A stretch of DNA of 64,000 bases from Coriaria nepalensis (lineage: Eukaryota > Streptophyta > Magnoliopsida > Cucurbitales > Coriariaceae), in contig CP114482.1 of the NCBI GenBank assembly GCA_027186245.1, forward strand, positions 29,097,209 through 29,161,208, written 5' to 3'. Shown here one piece after another: positions 41,982-56,292 of this stretch. Numbering within the stretch: position 1 is the stretch's first letter; each line of letters starts with the position of its first letter. Position numbers and translations under genes: made by a program. The notes under the pieces were generated by a model. The model was not told the DNA's origin and searched no databases. It saw nothing but the letters and a program-made list of their open reading frames with translations.

Positions 41982-43664
41982 CATAACTTGCAGTTTATGT
42001 ATTAAAGGCAACAATGCATTTGTTTAGCCTTAAAGTCATGTCATTGAGTCTCTTCTAGTCGTTAAATCATTCTTAATTAAGTCGAACGAATTCTATTTTC
42101 GCCCTTCAAACATGATTTTCTTACATACTTGCAATTAGGCTATTGAAGACAACAATGCATTGTTTTAGCCATAAAAAGCATATCATTCAGTCTTTTCATA
42201 TCCTTAAATTGTTTGGAAGCACTTTGAACCAATTCTATTTTTGCATTTAAGACACGACTTTCATGCATAACTTGCAATTGATCTATTGAAGGCACCTATC
42301 CATTTTTTTAGCATTAAAGTCATATTATTGCGTCTCTTTTAGTCAGTAAATCATTCTAAATCACTTTGAATGAAATTCGGCCTTTAAACGTGACTTTCGT
42401 GCATAACTTGCAGTTGATCTATTGAAGGCAACAATGCATTTGTTTAGCCTTAAAGTCATGTCAATGAGTTTCTTCTAGTCGTTAAATCATTCTAAATTAA
42501 GTCGAACGAATTCTATATTCGCCCTTCAAACATGATTTTATTACATAACTTGCAATTAATCCATTGAAGACAACAATGCATTATTTTAGCCTTAAACAGC
42601 ATATCATTCAGTCTTTTCATATCATTAAATTGTTTGGAAGCACTTCGAACCAATTCTATTTGTGCATTTGAGACACGACTTTCATAGATAACTTGCAATT
42701 GATCTATTGAAGGCAACTATGCATTTTTTTAGCCTTAAAGTCATATTATTGCATCTCTTTTAGTCAGTAAATCATTCTAAATCACTTTGAATGAAATTCG
42801 GCCTTTAAACATGACTTTCGTGCATAACTTGCAGTTGATGTATTGAAGGCAACAATGCATTTGTTTAGCCTTAAGGTCATGTCAATGAGTCTCTTCTAGT
42901 CGTTAAATCATTCTAAATTAAGTCGAACGAATTCTATTTTTCGCCCTTCAAACATGATTTTCTTACATAACTTGCAATTAATCTACTGAAGACAACAATG
43001 CATTATTTTAGCCTTAAAAAGCATATCATTCAATCGTCTCATATCATTAAATTGTTTAGAACCATTTATAACCAATTCTATTTGTGCATTTAAGACACGA
43101 CTTTCTTACATAACTTGCAATTGATCTATTGAAGGCAACAATCCATTTTTTTAGCCTTAAAGTCATATTTTTGCGTCTCTTTTAGTCAGTAAATCATTCT
43201 AAATCACTTCGAATGAAATTCTGCCTTTAAACATGACTTCCGTGCATAGCTTGCAGTTGAACTATTGAAGGCAACAATGCATTTGTTTAGCCTTAAAGTC
43301 ATGTCAATGAGTCTCTTCTAGTCGTTAAATCATTCTAGATTAAGTCGAACGAATTCTATTTTCGCCCATCAAACATGATTTTCTTACATAACTTGCAATT
43401 AGGCTATTGAAGACAACAATGCATTATTTTAGCCATAAAAAGCATATTATTCAGTCTTTTCATATCATTAAAATGTTTGAAGCACTTCGAACCAATTCTA
43501 TTTGTGAATTTGAGACACGACTTTCATGCATAACTTGCAATTGATCTATTGAAGGCAACTATCCATTTTTTTAGCATTAAAGTCATATTATTGCGTCTCT
43601 TTTAGTCAGTGAATCATTCTAAATCACTTTGAATAAAATTCGGCCTTTAAACATGACTTTCGTG
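41982..43664. repeat. Four-monomer higher-order repeat, copy 2 (1,683 bp)
   Basis: The p, q, r, s order repeats exactly 1,683 bp after copy 1, with all markers kept (tcttaattaag, ctatattcgccc, caatcgtctcatatc, gcatattattcag). Only scattered substitutions separate the two copies, such as gacacgac here for gacaccac in copy 1. Its first subunit A reads gcagtttatgtattaaagg. Confidence 0.88.
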
Positions 43665-44506
43665 CATAACTTGCAGTTGATGTATTGAAGGCAACAATGC
43701 ATTTGTTTAGCCTTAAAGTCATGTCATTGAGTCTCTTCTAGTCGTTAAATCATTCTAAATTAAGTCGAACGAATTCTATTTTCGCCCTTCAAACATGATT
43801 TTCTTACATACTTGCAATTCGGCTATTGACGACAACAATGCATTGTTTTAGCCATAAAAAGCATATCATTCAGTCTTTTCATATCATTAAATTGTTTGGA
43901 AGCACTTCGAACCAATTCTATTTTTGCATTTAAGACACGACTTTCATGCATAACTTGCAATTGATCTATTGAAGGCAACTATCCATTTTTTTAGCATTAA
44001 AGTCATATTATTGCGTCTCTTTTAGTCAGTAAATCATTCTAAATCACTTTGAATGAAATTCGGCCTTTAAACGTGACTTTCGTGCATAACTTGCAGTTGA
44101 TCTATTGAAGGCAACAATGCATTTGTTTAGCCTTAAAGTCATGTCAATGAGTCTCTTCTAGTCGTTAAATCATTCTAAATTAAGTCGAACGAATTCTATT
44201 TTTCGCCCTTCAAACATGATTTTCTTACATAACTTGCAATTAGGCTATTGAAGACAACAATGCATTATTTTATCCATAAAAAGCATATCATTCAGTCTTT
44301 TCATATCATTAAATTGTTTGGAACCACTTCGAACCAATTCTATTTGTGCATTTGCGACACGACTTTCATACATAACTTGCAATTGATCTATTGAAGCCAA
44401 CTATACATGTTTTTAGCCTTAAAGTCATATTATTGCGTCTCTTTTAGTCAGTAAATCATTCTAAATCACTTCGAATGAAATTCGGCCTTTAAACACGAAT
44501 TTCATG
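43665..44506. repeat. Two-monomer interruption of the four-monomer array
   Basis: Two monomers that break the p-q-r-s register lie between copies 2 and 3. The first is a variant of p with attctaaattaag and cggctattgacgacaac. The second has ttcgcccttc after a longer T-run, ttttatccat, ggaaccacttcg, tttgcgacacg and gccaactatacatg, the last monomer type of the five-monomer blocks. Unequal exchange between the two families is the likely cause. Confidence 0.8.
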
Positions 44507-46191
44507 CATAACTTGCTGTTGATGTATTAAAGGCAACAATGCATTTGTTTAGCCTTAAAGTCATGTCATTGAGTCTCTTCTAGTCGTTAAATCATTCTTA
44601 ATTAAGTCGAACGAATTCTATTTTCGCCCTTCAAACATGATTTTCTTACATACTTGCAATTAGGCTATTGAAGACAACAATGCATTGTTTTAGCCATAAA
44701 AAGCATATCATTCAGTCTTTTCATATCCTTAAATTGTTTGGAAGCACTTTGAACCAATTCTATTTTTGCATTTAAGACACGACTTTCATGCATAACTTGC
44801 AATTGATCTATTGAAGGCACCTATCCATTTTTTTAGCATTAAAGTCATATTATTGCATCTCTTTTAGTCAGTAAATCATTCTAAATCACTTTGAATGAAA
44901 TTCAGCCTTTAAACGTGACTTTCGTGCATAACTTGCAGTTGATCTATTGAAGGCAACAATGCATTTGTTTAGCCTTAAAGTCATGTCAATGAGTTTCTTC
45001 TAGTCGTTAAATCATTCTAAATTAAGTCGAACGAATTCTATATTCGCCCTTCAAACATGATTTTATTACATAACTTGCAATTAATCCATTGAAGACAACA
45101 ATGCATTATTTTAGCCTTAAACAGCATATCATTCAGTCTTTTCATATCATTAAATTGTTTGGAAGCACTTCGAACCAATTCTATTTGTGCATTTGAGACA
45201 CGACTTTCATAGATAACTTGCAATTGATCTATTGAAGGCAACTATGCATTTTTTTAGCCTTAAAGTCATATTATTGCATCTCTTTTAGTCAGTAAATCAT
45301 TCTAAATCACTTTGAATGAAATTCGGCCTTTAAACATGACTTTCGTGCATAACTTGCAGTTGATGTATTGAAGGCAACAATGCATTTGTTTAGCCTTAAG
45401 GTCATGTCAATGAGTCTCTTCTAGTCGTTAAATCATTCTAAATTAAGTCGAACGAATTCTATTTTTCGCCCTTCAAACATGATTTTCTTACATAACTTGC
45501 AATTAATCTACTGAAGACAACAATGCATTATTTTAGCCTTAAAAAGCATATCATTCAATCGTCTCATATCATTAAATTGTTTAGAACCATTTCTAACCAA
45601 TTCTATTTGTGCATTTAAGACACGACTTTCTTACATAACTTGCAATTGATCTATTGAAGGCAACAATCCATTTTTTTAGCCTTAAAGTCATATTTTTGCG
45701 TCTCTTTTAGTCAGTAAATCATTCTAAATCACTTCGAATGAAATTCTGCCTTTAAACATGACTTCCGTGCATAGCTTGCAGTTGAACTATTGAAGGCAAA
45801 AATGCATTTGTTTAGCCTTAAAGTCATGTCAATGAGTCTCTTCTAGTCGTTAAATCATTCTAAATTAAGTCGAACGAATTCTATTTTTCGCCCTTCAAAC
45901 ATGATTTTCTTACATAACTTGCAATTAGGCTATTGAAGACAACAATGCATTATTTTATCCATAAAAAGCATATCATTCAGTCTTTTCATATCATTAAATT
46001 GTTTGGAACCACTTCGAACCAATTCTATTTGTGCATTTGCGACACGACTTTCATACATAACTTGCAATTGATCTATTGAAGCCAACTATACATGTTTTTA
46101 GCCTTAAAGTCATATTATTGCGTCTCTTTTAGTCAGTAAATCATTCTAAATCACTTCGAATGAAATTCGGCCTTTAAACACGAATTTCATG
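44507..46191. repeat. Four-monomer higher-order repeat, copy 3, with replaced fourth monomer (1,685 bp)
   Basis: The first three monomers are p, q and r as in copies 1 and 2. The fourth (from about 45,770) changes within its subunits A and B to the ttttatccat, ggaaccacttcg, gccaactatacatg type instead of s. That replacement is shared with the interruption at 44,085-44,506, so the copy is a hybrid formed by exchange or gene conversion. Confidence 0.85.
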
Positions 46192-47874
46192 CATAACTTG
46201 CTGTTGATGTATTAAAGGCAACAATGCATTTGTTTAGCCTTAAAGTCATGTCATTGAGTCTCTTCTAGTCGTTAAATCATTCTTAATTAAGTCGAACAAA
46301 TTCTATTTTCGCCCTTCAAACATGATTTTCTTACATACTTGCAATTAGGCTATTGAAGACAACAATGCATTGTTTTAGCCATAAAAAGCATATCATTCAG
46401 TCTTTTCATATCCTTAAATTGTTTGGAAGCACTTTGAACCAATTCTATTTTTGCATTTAAGACACGACTTTCATGCATAACTTGCAATTGATCTATTGAA
46501 GGCACCTATCCATTTTTTTAGCATTAAAGTCATATTATTGCATCTCTTTTAGTCAGTAAATCATTCTAAATCACTTTGAATGAAATTCAGCCTTTAAACG
46601 TGACTTTCGTGCATAACTTGCAGTTGATCTATTGAAGGCAACAATGCATTTGTTTAGCCTTAAAGTCATGTCAATGAGTTTCTTCTAGTCGTTAAATCAT
46701 TCTAAATTAAGTCGAACGAATTCTATATTCGCCCTTCAAACATGATTTTATTACATAACTTGCAATTAATCCATTGAAGACAACAATGCATTATTTTAGC
46801 CTTAAACAGCATATCATTCAGTCTTTTCATATCATTAAATTGTTTGGAAGCACTTCGAACCAATTCTATTTGTGCATTTGAGACACGACTTTCATAGATA
46901 ACTTGCAATTGATCTATTGAAGGCAACTATGCATTTTTTTAGCCTTAAAGTCATATTATTGCATCTCTTTTAGTCAGTAAATCATTCTAAATCACTTTGA
47001 ATGAAATTCGGCCTTTAAACATGACTTTCGTGCATAACTTGCAGTTGATGTATTGAAGGCAACAATGCATTTGTTTAGCCTTAAGGTCATGTCAATGAGT
47101 CTCTTCTAGTCGTTAAATCATTCTAAATTAAGTCGAACGAATTCTATTTTTCGCCCTTCAAACATGATTTTCTTACATAACTTGCAATTAATCTACTGAA
47201 GACAACAATGCATTATTTTAGCCTTAAAAAGCATATCATTCAATCGTCTCATATCATTAAATTGTTTAGAACCATTTCTAACCAATTCTATTTGTGCATT
47301 TAAGACACGACTTTCTTACATAACTTGCAATTGATCTATTGAAGGCAACAATCCATTTTTTTAGCCTTAAAGTCATATTTTTGCGTCTCTTTTAGTCAGT
47401 AAATCATTCTAAATCACTTCGAATGAAATTCTGCCTTTAAACATGACTTCCGTGCATAGCTTGCAGTTGAACTATTGAAGGCAACAATGCATTTGTTTAG
47501 CCTTAAAGTCATGTCAATGAGTCTCTTCTAGTCGTTAAATCGTTCTAGATTAAGTCGAACGAATTCTATTTTCGCCCATCAAACATGATTTTCTTACATA
47601 ACTTGCAATTAGGCTATTGAAGACAACAATGCATTATTTTAGCCATAAAAAGCATATTATTCAGTCTTTTCATATCATTAAAATGTTTGAAGCACTTCGA
47701 ACCAATTCTATTTGTGAATTTGAGACACGACTTTCATGCATAACTTGCAATTGATCTATTGAAGGCAACTATCCATTTTTTTAGCATTAAAGTCACATTA
47801 TTGCGTCTCTTTTAGTCAGTGAATCATTCTAAATCACTTTGAATAAAATTCGGCTTTTAAACATGACTTTCGTG
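46192..47874. repeat. Four-monomer higher-order repeat, copy 4 (1,683 bp)
   Basis: The order is p, q, r, s, with p still carrying tcttaattaag and s carrying gcatattattcag and cagtgaatcattc. Private changes include gtcgaacaaattc near 46,292, aaatcgttctagatt near 47,538 and agtcacattattg near 47,792. All are single substitutions and the length is the standard 1,683 bp. Confidence 0.87.
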
Positions 47875-49557
47875 CATAACTTGCAGTTGATGTATTGAAG
47901 GCAACAATGCATTTGTTTAGCCTTAAAGTCATGTCATTGAGTCTCTTCTAGTCGTTAAATCATTCTAAATTAAGTCGAACGAATTCTATTTTCGCCCTTC
48001 AAACATGATTTTCTTACATACTTGCAATTAGGCTATTGACGACAACAATGCATTGTTTTAGCCATAAAAAGCATATCATTCAGTCTTTTCATATCATTAA
48101 ATTGTTTGGAAGCACTTCGAACCAATTCTATTTTTGCATTTAAGACACGACTTTCATGCATAACTTGCAATTGATCTATTGAAGGCAACTATCCATTTTT
48201 TTAGCATTAAAGTCATATTATTGCGTCTCTTTTAGTCAGTAAATCATTCTAAATCACTTTGAATGAAATTCGGCCTTTAAACGTGACTTTCGTGCATAAC
48301 TTGCAGTTGATCTATTGAAGGCAACAATGCATTTGTTTAGCCTTAAAGTCATGTCAATGAGTTTCTTCTAGTCGTTAAATCATTCTAAATTAAGTCGAAC
48401 GAATTCTATATTCGCCCTTCAAACATGATTTTATTACATAACTTGCAATTAATCCATTGAAGACAACAATGCATTATTTTAGCCTTAAACAGCATATCAT
48501 TCAGTCTTTTCATATCATTAAATTGTTTGGAAGCACTTCGAACCAATTCTATTTGTGCATTTGAGACACGACTTTCATAGATAACTTGCAATTGATCTAT
48601 TGAAGGCAACTATGCATTTTTTTAGCCTTAAAGTCATATTATTGCATCTCTTTTAGTCAGTAAATCATTCTAAATCACTTTGAATGAAATTCGGCCTTTA
48701 AACATGACTTTCGTGCATAACTTGCAGTTGATGTATTGAAGGCAACAATGCATTTGTTTAGCCTTAAGGTCATGTCAATGAGTCTCTTCTAGTCGTTAAA
48801 TCATTCTAAATTAAGTCGAACGAATTCTATTTTTCGCCCTTCAAACATGATTTTCTTACATAACTTGCAATTAATCTACTTAAGACAACAATGCATTATT
48901 TTAGCCTTAAAAAGCATATCATTCAATCGTCTCATATCATTAAATTGTTTAGAACCATTTCTAACCAATTCTATTTGTGCATTTAAGACACGACTTTCTT
49001 ACATAACTTGCAATTGATCTATTGAAGGCAACAATCCATTTTTTTAGCCTTAAAGTCATATTTTTGCGTCTCTTTTAGTCAGTAAATCATTCTAAATCAC
49101 TTCGAATGAAATTCTGCCTTTAAACATGACTTCCGTGCATAGCTTGCAGTTGAACTATTGAAGGCAACAATGCATTTGTTTAGCCTTCAAGTCATGTCAA
49201 TGAGTCTCTTCTAGTCGTTAAATCATTCTAGATTAAGTCGAACGAATTCTATTTTCGCCCATCAAACATGATTTTCTTACATAACTTGCAATTAGGCTAT
49301 TGAAGACAACAATGCATTATTTTAGCCATAAAAAGCATATTATTCAGTCTTTTCATATCATTAAAATGTTTGAAGCACTTCGAACCAATTCTATTTGTGA
49401 ATTTGAGACACGACTTTCATGCATAACTTGCAATTGATCTATTGAAGGCAACTATCCATTTTTTTAGCATTAAAGTCATATTATTGCGTCTCTTTTAGTC
49501 AGTGAATCATTCTAAATCACTTTGAATAAAATTCGGCTTTTAAACATGACTTTCGTG
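47875..49557. repeat. Four-monomer higher-order repeat, copy 5 (1,683 bp)
   Basis: The first monomer is the p variant with attctaaattaag and ggctattgacgacaac, also seen at 43,665 and 49,558. It is followed by q, r and s. The end of s reads attcggcttttaaac, a substitution shared with the end of copy 4, so adjacent copies 4 and 5 are closer to each other than to copies 1 and 2. Confidence 0.87.
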
Positions 49558-50398
49558 CATAACTTGCAGTTGATGTATTGAAGGCAACAATGCATTTGTT
49601 TAGCCTTAAAGTCATGTCATTGAGTCTCTTCTAGTCGTTAAATCATTCTAAATTAAGTCGAACGAATTCTATTTTCGCCCTTCAAACATGATTTTCTTAC
49701 ATACTTGCAATTAGGCTATTGACGACAACAATGCATTGTTTTAGCCATAAAAAGCATATCATTCAGTCTTTTCATATCATTAAATTGTTTGGAAGCACTT
49801 CGAACCAATTCTATTTTTGCATTTAAGACACGACTTTCATGCATAACTTGCAATTGATCTATTGAAGGCAACTATCCATTTTTTTAGCATTAAAGTCATA
49901 TTATTGCGTCTCTTTTAGTCAGTAAATCATTCTAAATCACTTTGAATGAAATTCGGCCTTTAAACGTGACTTTCGTGCATAACTTGCAGTTGATCTATTG
50001 AAGGCAACAATGCATTTGTTTAGCCTTAAAGTCATGTCAATGAGTCTCTTCTAGTCGTTAAATCATTCTAAATTAAGTCGAACGAATTCTATATTCGCCC
50101 TTCAAACATGATTTTATTACATAACTTGCAATTAATCAATTGAAGACAACAATGCATTATTTTAGCCTTAAACAGCATATCATTCAGTCTTTTCATATCA
50201 TTAAGTTGTTTGGAAGCACTTCGAACCAATTCTATTTGTGCATTTGAGACACGACTTTCATAGGTAACTTGCAATTGATCTATTGAAGGCAACTATGCAT
50301 TTTTTTAGCCTTAAAGTCATATTAGTGCATCTCTTTTAGTCAGTAAATCATTCTAAATCACTTTGAATGAAATTCGGCCTTTAAACATGACTTTCGTG
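49558..50398. repeat. Four-monomer higher-order repeat, copy 6, truncated to two monomers
   Basis: Only the p variant (ggctattgacgacaac) and a diverged q are present. q has kept ctatattcgccc but differs at aatcaattgaagac, ttaagttgtttgg, cataggtaacttgc and attagtgcatctc. The next monomer, at 50,399, belongs to another family, so the four-monomer array ends here. Greater divergence in the last unit is usual at the edge of a homogenised array. Confidence 0.83.
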
Positions 50399-53344
50399 CA
50401 TAACTTGCAGTTGATGTATTGAAGCCAACAATGCATTTGTTTAGCCTTAAGGTCATGTCAATGAGTCTCTTCTAGTCGTTAAATCATTCTAAATTAAGTC
50501 GAACGAATTCTATTTTGCCCTTCAAACATGATTTTTTTACATAACTTGCAATTAATCTATTGAAGACAACAATTCATTATTTTAGCCATAAAAAGCATAT
50601 CATTCAGTCTTTTCATGTCATTAAATTGTTTGGAAGCACTTCGAACCAATTCTATTTTTGCATTTAAGACACGACTTTCATGCATAACTTGCAATTGATC
50701 TATTGAAGGCAACTATCCATTTTTTTAGCATTAAAGTCATATTATTGCGTCTCTTTTAGTCAGTAAATCATTCTAAATCACTTTGAATGAAATTCGGCCT
50801 TTAAACACAACTTTCGTGCATAACTTGCAGTTGATCTATTGAAGGCAACAATGCATTTGTTTAGCCTTAAAGTCATGTCAATGAGTCTCTTCTAGTCGTT
50901 AAATCATTCTAAATTAAGTCGAACGAATTCTATTTTCGTCCTTCAAACATGATTTTATTACATAACTTGCAATTAGGCTATTGAAGACAACAATGCATTG
51001 TTTTAGCCATAAAAAGCATATCATTCAATCTTTTCATATCATTAAACTGTTTGGAAGCACTTCGAACCAATTCCATTTTTGCATTTAAGACACGCCTTTC
51101 ATGCATAACTTGCAATTGATCTATTGAAGGCAACAATCCATTTTTTTAGCCTGAAAGTCATTTTTTGCGTCTCTTTTAGTCAGTAAATCATTCTAAATCA
51201 CTTTGAATGAAATTCGGCCTTTAAACATGACTTTCGTGCATAACTTGCAGTTGATCTATTGAAGGCAACAATGCATTTGTTTAGCCTTAAAGTCATGTCA
51301 ATAAGTCTCTTCTAGTCGTTAAATCATTCTAAATTAAGTCGAACGAATTCTATTTTCGCCCTTCAAACATGATTTTATTACATAACTTGCAATTAGGCTA
51401 TTGAAGACAACAATGCATTGTTTTAGCCATAAAAAGCATATCATTCAATCTTTTCATATCATTAAATTGTTTGGAAGCACTTCGAACCAATTCTATTTTT
51501 GCATTTGAGACACGACTTTCATGCATAACTTGCAATTGATCTATTGAAGGCAACTATGCATTTTTTTAGCCTTAAAGTCATATTATTGCGTCTCTTTTGG
51601 TCAGTAAATCATTCTAAATCACTTTAAATGAAATTCGGCCTTTAAACACAACTTTCGTGCATAACTTGCAGTTGATCTATTGAAGGCAACAATGCATTTG
51701 TTTAGCCTTAAAGTCATGTCAATGAGTCTCTTCTAGTCATTAAATCATTCTAAATTAAGTCGAACGAATTCTATTTTCGCCCTTCAAACATGATTTTCTT
51801 ACATACTTGCAATTAGGCTATTGAAGACAACAATGCATTGTTTTAGCCATAAAAAGCATATCATTCAATCTTTTCATATCATTAAATTGTTTGGAAGCAC
51901 TTCGAACCAATTCTATTTTTGCATTTAAGACACGACTTTCATGCATAACTTGCAATTGATCTATTGAAGGCAACTATCCATTTTTTTAGCATTAAAGTCA
52001 TATTATTGCGTCTCTTTTAGTTAGTAAATCATTCTAAATCACTTTGAATGAAATTCGGCCTTTAAACGTGACTTTCGTGCATAACTTGCAGTTGATCTAT
52101 TGAAGGCAACAATGCATTTGTTTAGCCTTAAAGTCATGTCAATGAGTCTCTTCTAGTCGTTAAATCATTCTAAATTAAGTCGAACGAATTCTATTTTCGC
52201 CCTTCAAATATGATTTTCTTACATAACTTGCAATTAGGCTATTGAAGACAACAATGCATTATTTTATCCATAAAAAGCATATCATTCAGTCTTTTCATAT
52301 CATTAAATTGTTTGGAAGCACTTCGAACCAATTCTATTTGTGCATTTGCGACACGACTTTCATACATAACTTGCAATTGATCTATTGAAGGCAACTATGC
52401 ATTTTTTTTGCCTTAAAGTTATATTATTGCGTCTCTTTTAGTCAGTAAATCATTCTAAATCACTTTGAATGAAATTCGGCCTCCAAACACGACTTTCGTG
52501 CATAACTTGCAGTTGATGTATTGAAGGCAACAATGCATTTGTTTAGCCTTAAGGTCATGTCAATGAGTCTCTTCTAGTCGTTAAATCATTCTAAATTAAG
52601 TCGAACGAATTCTATTTTTCGCCCTTCAAACATGATTTTCTTACATAACTTGGAATTAGGCTATTGAAGACAACAATGCATTATTTTATCCATAAAAAGC
52701 ATATCATTCAGTCTTTTCATATCATTAAATTGTTTGGAAGCACTTCGAACCAATTCTATTTGTGCATTTGCGACACGACTTTCATACATAACTTGCAATT
52801 GATCTATTGAAGGCAACTATGCATTTTTTTTGCCTTAAAGTTATATTATTGCGTCTCTTTTAGTCAGTAAATCATTCTAAATCACTTTGAATGAAATTCG
52901 GCCTCTAAACACGACTTTCGTGCATAACTTGCAGTTCATGTATTGAAGGCAACAATGCATTTGTTTAGCCTTAAGGTCATGTCAATGAGTCTCTTCTAGT
53001 CGTTCAATCATTCTAAATTAAGTCGAACGAATTCTATTTTTCGCCCTTCAAACATGATTTTCTTACATAACTTGGAATTAGGCTATTGAAGACAACAATG
53101 CATTATTTTATCCATAAAAAGCATATCATTCAGTCTTTTCATATCATTAAATTGTTTAGAACCATTTCTAACCAATTCTATTTGTGCATTTAAGACACGA
53201 CTTTCTTACATAACTTGCAATTGATCTATTGAAGGCAACAATCCATTTTTTTAGCCTTAAAGTCATATTTTTGCGTCTCTTTTAGTCAGTAAATCATTCT
53301 AAATCACTTCGAATGAAATTCTGCCTTTAAACATGACTTCCGTG
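50399..53344. repeat. Mixed-monomer zone, 7 monomers
   Basis: Seven regular monomers of mixed subfamily follow the four-monomer array. The first 640 bp or so (tgaagccaac, ctattttgcccttc, gacaacaattcatt, ttcatgtcattaaatt, then attttcgtccttc) recur at 60,926. Later monomers carry ttttggtcagtaaatc, and those near 52,480 and 52,900 carry cggcctccaaacacg or cggcctctaaacacg, the type that dominates the next block. No gene is visible. Confidence 0.82.
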
Positions 53345-56292
53345 CATAGCTTGCAGTTGAACTATTGAAGGCAACAATGCATTTGTTTAGCCTTAAAGTC
53401 ATGTCAATGAGTCTCTTCTAGTCATTAAATCATTCTAAATTAAGTCGAACGAATTCTATTTTCGCCCTTCAAACATGATTTTCTTACATACTTGCAATTA
53501 GGCTATTGAAGACAACAATGCATTGTTTTAGCCATAAAAAGCATATCATTCAATCTTTTCATATCATTAAATTGTTTGGAAGCACTTCGAACCAATTCTA
53601 TTTTTGCATTTAAGACACGACTTTCATGCATAACTTGCAATTGATCTATTGAAGGCAACTATCCATTTTTTTAGCATTAAAGTCATATTATTGCGTCTCT
53701 TTTAGTTAGTAAATCATTCTAAATCACTTTGAATGAAATTCGGCCTCTAAACACGACTTTCGTGCATAACTTGCAGTTGATGTATTGAAGGCAACAATGC
53801 ATTTGTTTAGCCTTAAGGTCATGTCAATGAGTCTCTTCTAGTCGTTAAATCATTCTAAATTAAGTCGAACGAATTCTATTTTTCGCCCTTCAAACATGAT
53901 TTTCTTACATAACTTGGAATTAGGCTATTGAAGACAACAATGCATTATTTTATCCATAAAAAGCATATCATTCAGTCTTTTCATATCATTAAATTGTTTG
54001 GAAGCACTTCGAACCAATTCTATTTGTGCATTTGCGACACGACTTTCATACATAACTTGCAATTGATCTATTGAAGGCAACTATGCATTTTTTTTGCCTT
54101 AAAGTTATATTATTGCGTCTCTTTTAGTCAGTAAATCATTCTAAATCACTTTGAATGAAATTCGGCCTCTAAACACGACTTTCGTGCATAACTTGCAGTT
54201 GATGTATTGAAGGCAACAATGCATTTGTTTAGCCTTAAGGTCATGTCAATGAGTCTCTTCTAGTCGTTAAATCATTCTAAATTAAGTCGAACGAATTCTA
54301 TTTTTCGCCCTTCAAATATGATTTTCTTACATAACTTGCAATTAGGCTATTGAAGACAACAATGCATTATTTTATCCATAAAAAGCATATCATTCAGTCT
54401 TTTCGTATCATTAAATTGTTTGGAAGCACTTCGAACCAATTCTATTTGTGCATTTGCGACACGACTTTCATACATAACTTGCAATTGATCTATTGAAGGC
54501 AACTATGCATTTTTTTTGCCTTAAAGTTATATTATTGCGTCTCTTTTAGACAGTAAATCATTCTAAATCACTTTGAATGAAATTCGGCCTTTAAACATGA
54601 CTTTCGTGCATAACTTGCAGTTGATGTATTGAAGGCAACAATGCATTTGTTTAGCCTTAAAGTCACGTCAATGAGTCTCTTCTAGTCGTTAAATCATTCT
54701 AAATTAAGTCGAACGAATTCTATTTTCGCCCTTCAAATATGATTTTCTTACATAACTTGCAATTAGGCTATTGAAGACAACAATGCATTATTTTATCCAT
54801 AAAAAGCATATCATTCAGTCTTTTCATATCATTAAATTGTTTAGAACCATTTCTAACCAATTCTATTTGTGCATTTAAGACACGACTTTCTTACATAACT
54901 TGCAATTGATCTATTGAAGGCAACTATGCATTTTTTTTGCCTTAAAGTTATATTATTGCGTCTCTTTTAGACAGTAAATCATTCTAAATCACTTTGAATG
55001 AAATTCGGCCTCTAAACACGACTTTCGTGCATAACTTGCAGTTGATGTATTGAAGGCAACAATGCATTTGTTTAGCCTTAAGGTCATGTCAATGAGTCTC
55101 TTCTAGTCGTTAAATCATTCTAAATTAAGTCGAACGAATTCTATTTTTCGCCCTTCAAACATGATTTTCTTACATAACTTGGAATTAGGCTATTGAAGAC
55201 AACAATGCATTATTTTATCCATAAAAAGCATATCATTCAGTCTTTTCATATCATTAAATTGTTTAGAACCATTTCTAACCAATTCTATTTGTGCATTTAA
55301 GACACGACTTTCTTACATAACTTGCAATTGATCTATTGAAGGCAACAATCCATTTTTTTAGCCTTAAAGTCATATTTTTGCGTCTCTTTTAGTCAGTAAA
55401 TCATTCTAAATCACTTCGAATAAAATTCTGCCTTTAAACATGACTTCCGTGCATAGCTTGCAGTTGAACTATTGAAGGCAACAATGCATTTGTTTAGCCT
55501 TAAAGTCATGTCAATGAGTCTCTTCTAGTCGTTAAATCATTCTAGATTAAGTCGAACGAATTCTATTTTCGCCGTTCAAACATGATTTTCTTACATACTT
55601 GCAATTAGGCTATTGAAGACAACAATGCATTGTTTTAGCCATAAAAAGCATATCATTCAGTCTTTTCATATCATTAAATTGTTTGGAAGCACTTCGAACC
55701 AATTCTCTTTTTGCATTTAACACACGACTTTCATGCATAACTTGCAATTGATCTATTGAAGGCAACTATCCAATTTTTTAGCATTAAAGTCATATTATTG
55801 CGTCTCTTTTGGTCTGTAAATCACTCTAAATCACTTTGAATGAAATTCGGCCTTTAAACATGACTTTCGTGCATAACTTGCAGTTGATCTATTGAAGGCA
55901 ACAATGCATTTGTTTAGCCTTAAAGTCATGTCAATGAGTCTCTTCTTGTCGTTAAATCATTCTAAATTAAGTCGAACGAATTCTATTTTCGCCCTTCAAA
56001 CATGATTTTCTTATATAACTTGCAATTAATCTATTGAAAACAACAATGCATTAGTTTAGCCTTAAAAAGCATATCATTCAATCGTCTCATATCATTAAAT
56101 TGTTTAGAAGCATTTCGAACCAATTCTATTTGTGCATTTAAGACACGACTTTCTTACATAATTTGCAATTGATCTATTGAAGGCAACAATCCATTTTTTT
56201 AGCCTTAAAGTCAAATTTTTGCGTCTCTTTTAGTCAGTAAATCTTTCTAAATCACTTCGAATGAAATTCTGCCTTTAAGCATGACTTCCGTG
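53345..56292. repeat. Seven-monomer tandem duplication, copy 1 (2,948 bp)
   Basis: The block is delimited by gtgcatagcttgcagttg at 53,343 and 56,291. Ordered markers are agtcattaaatcattc (53,421), tcttttagttagtaaatc, cggcctctaaacacg, ttcaaatatgattttc, gccttaaagttatatt, ttttagacagtaaatc, agtcacgtcaatgag, ttctctttttgcattt (55,703) and cttcttgtcgttaaatc (55,943). The same order returns in the next block with only a few differences over nearly 3 kb. Confidence 0.9.

Noticed and set aside
35777..50292. A 67-codon minus-strand open frame repeated at 35,777, 37,460, 40,830, 42,513, 45,038, 46,723, 48,406 and 50,089
   Set aside because: It recurs with the higher-order period because the DNA repeats. 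It crosses subunit junctions, is broken by indels in other monomers, and shows no recognisable domain. It is a shadow of the satellite, not a gene.
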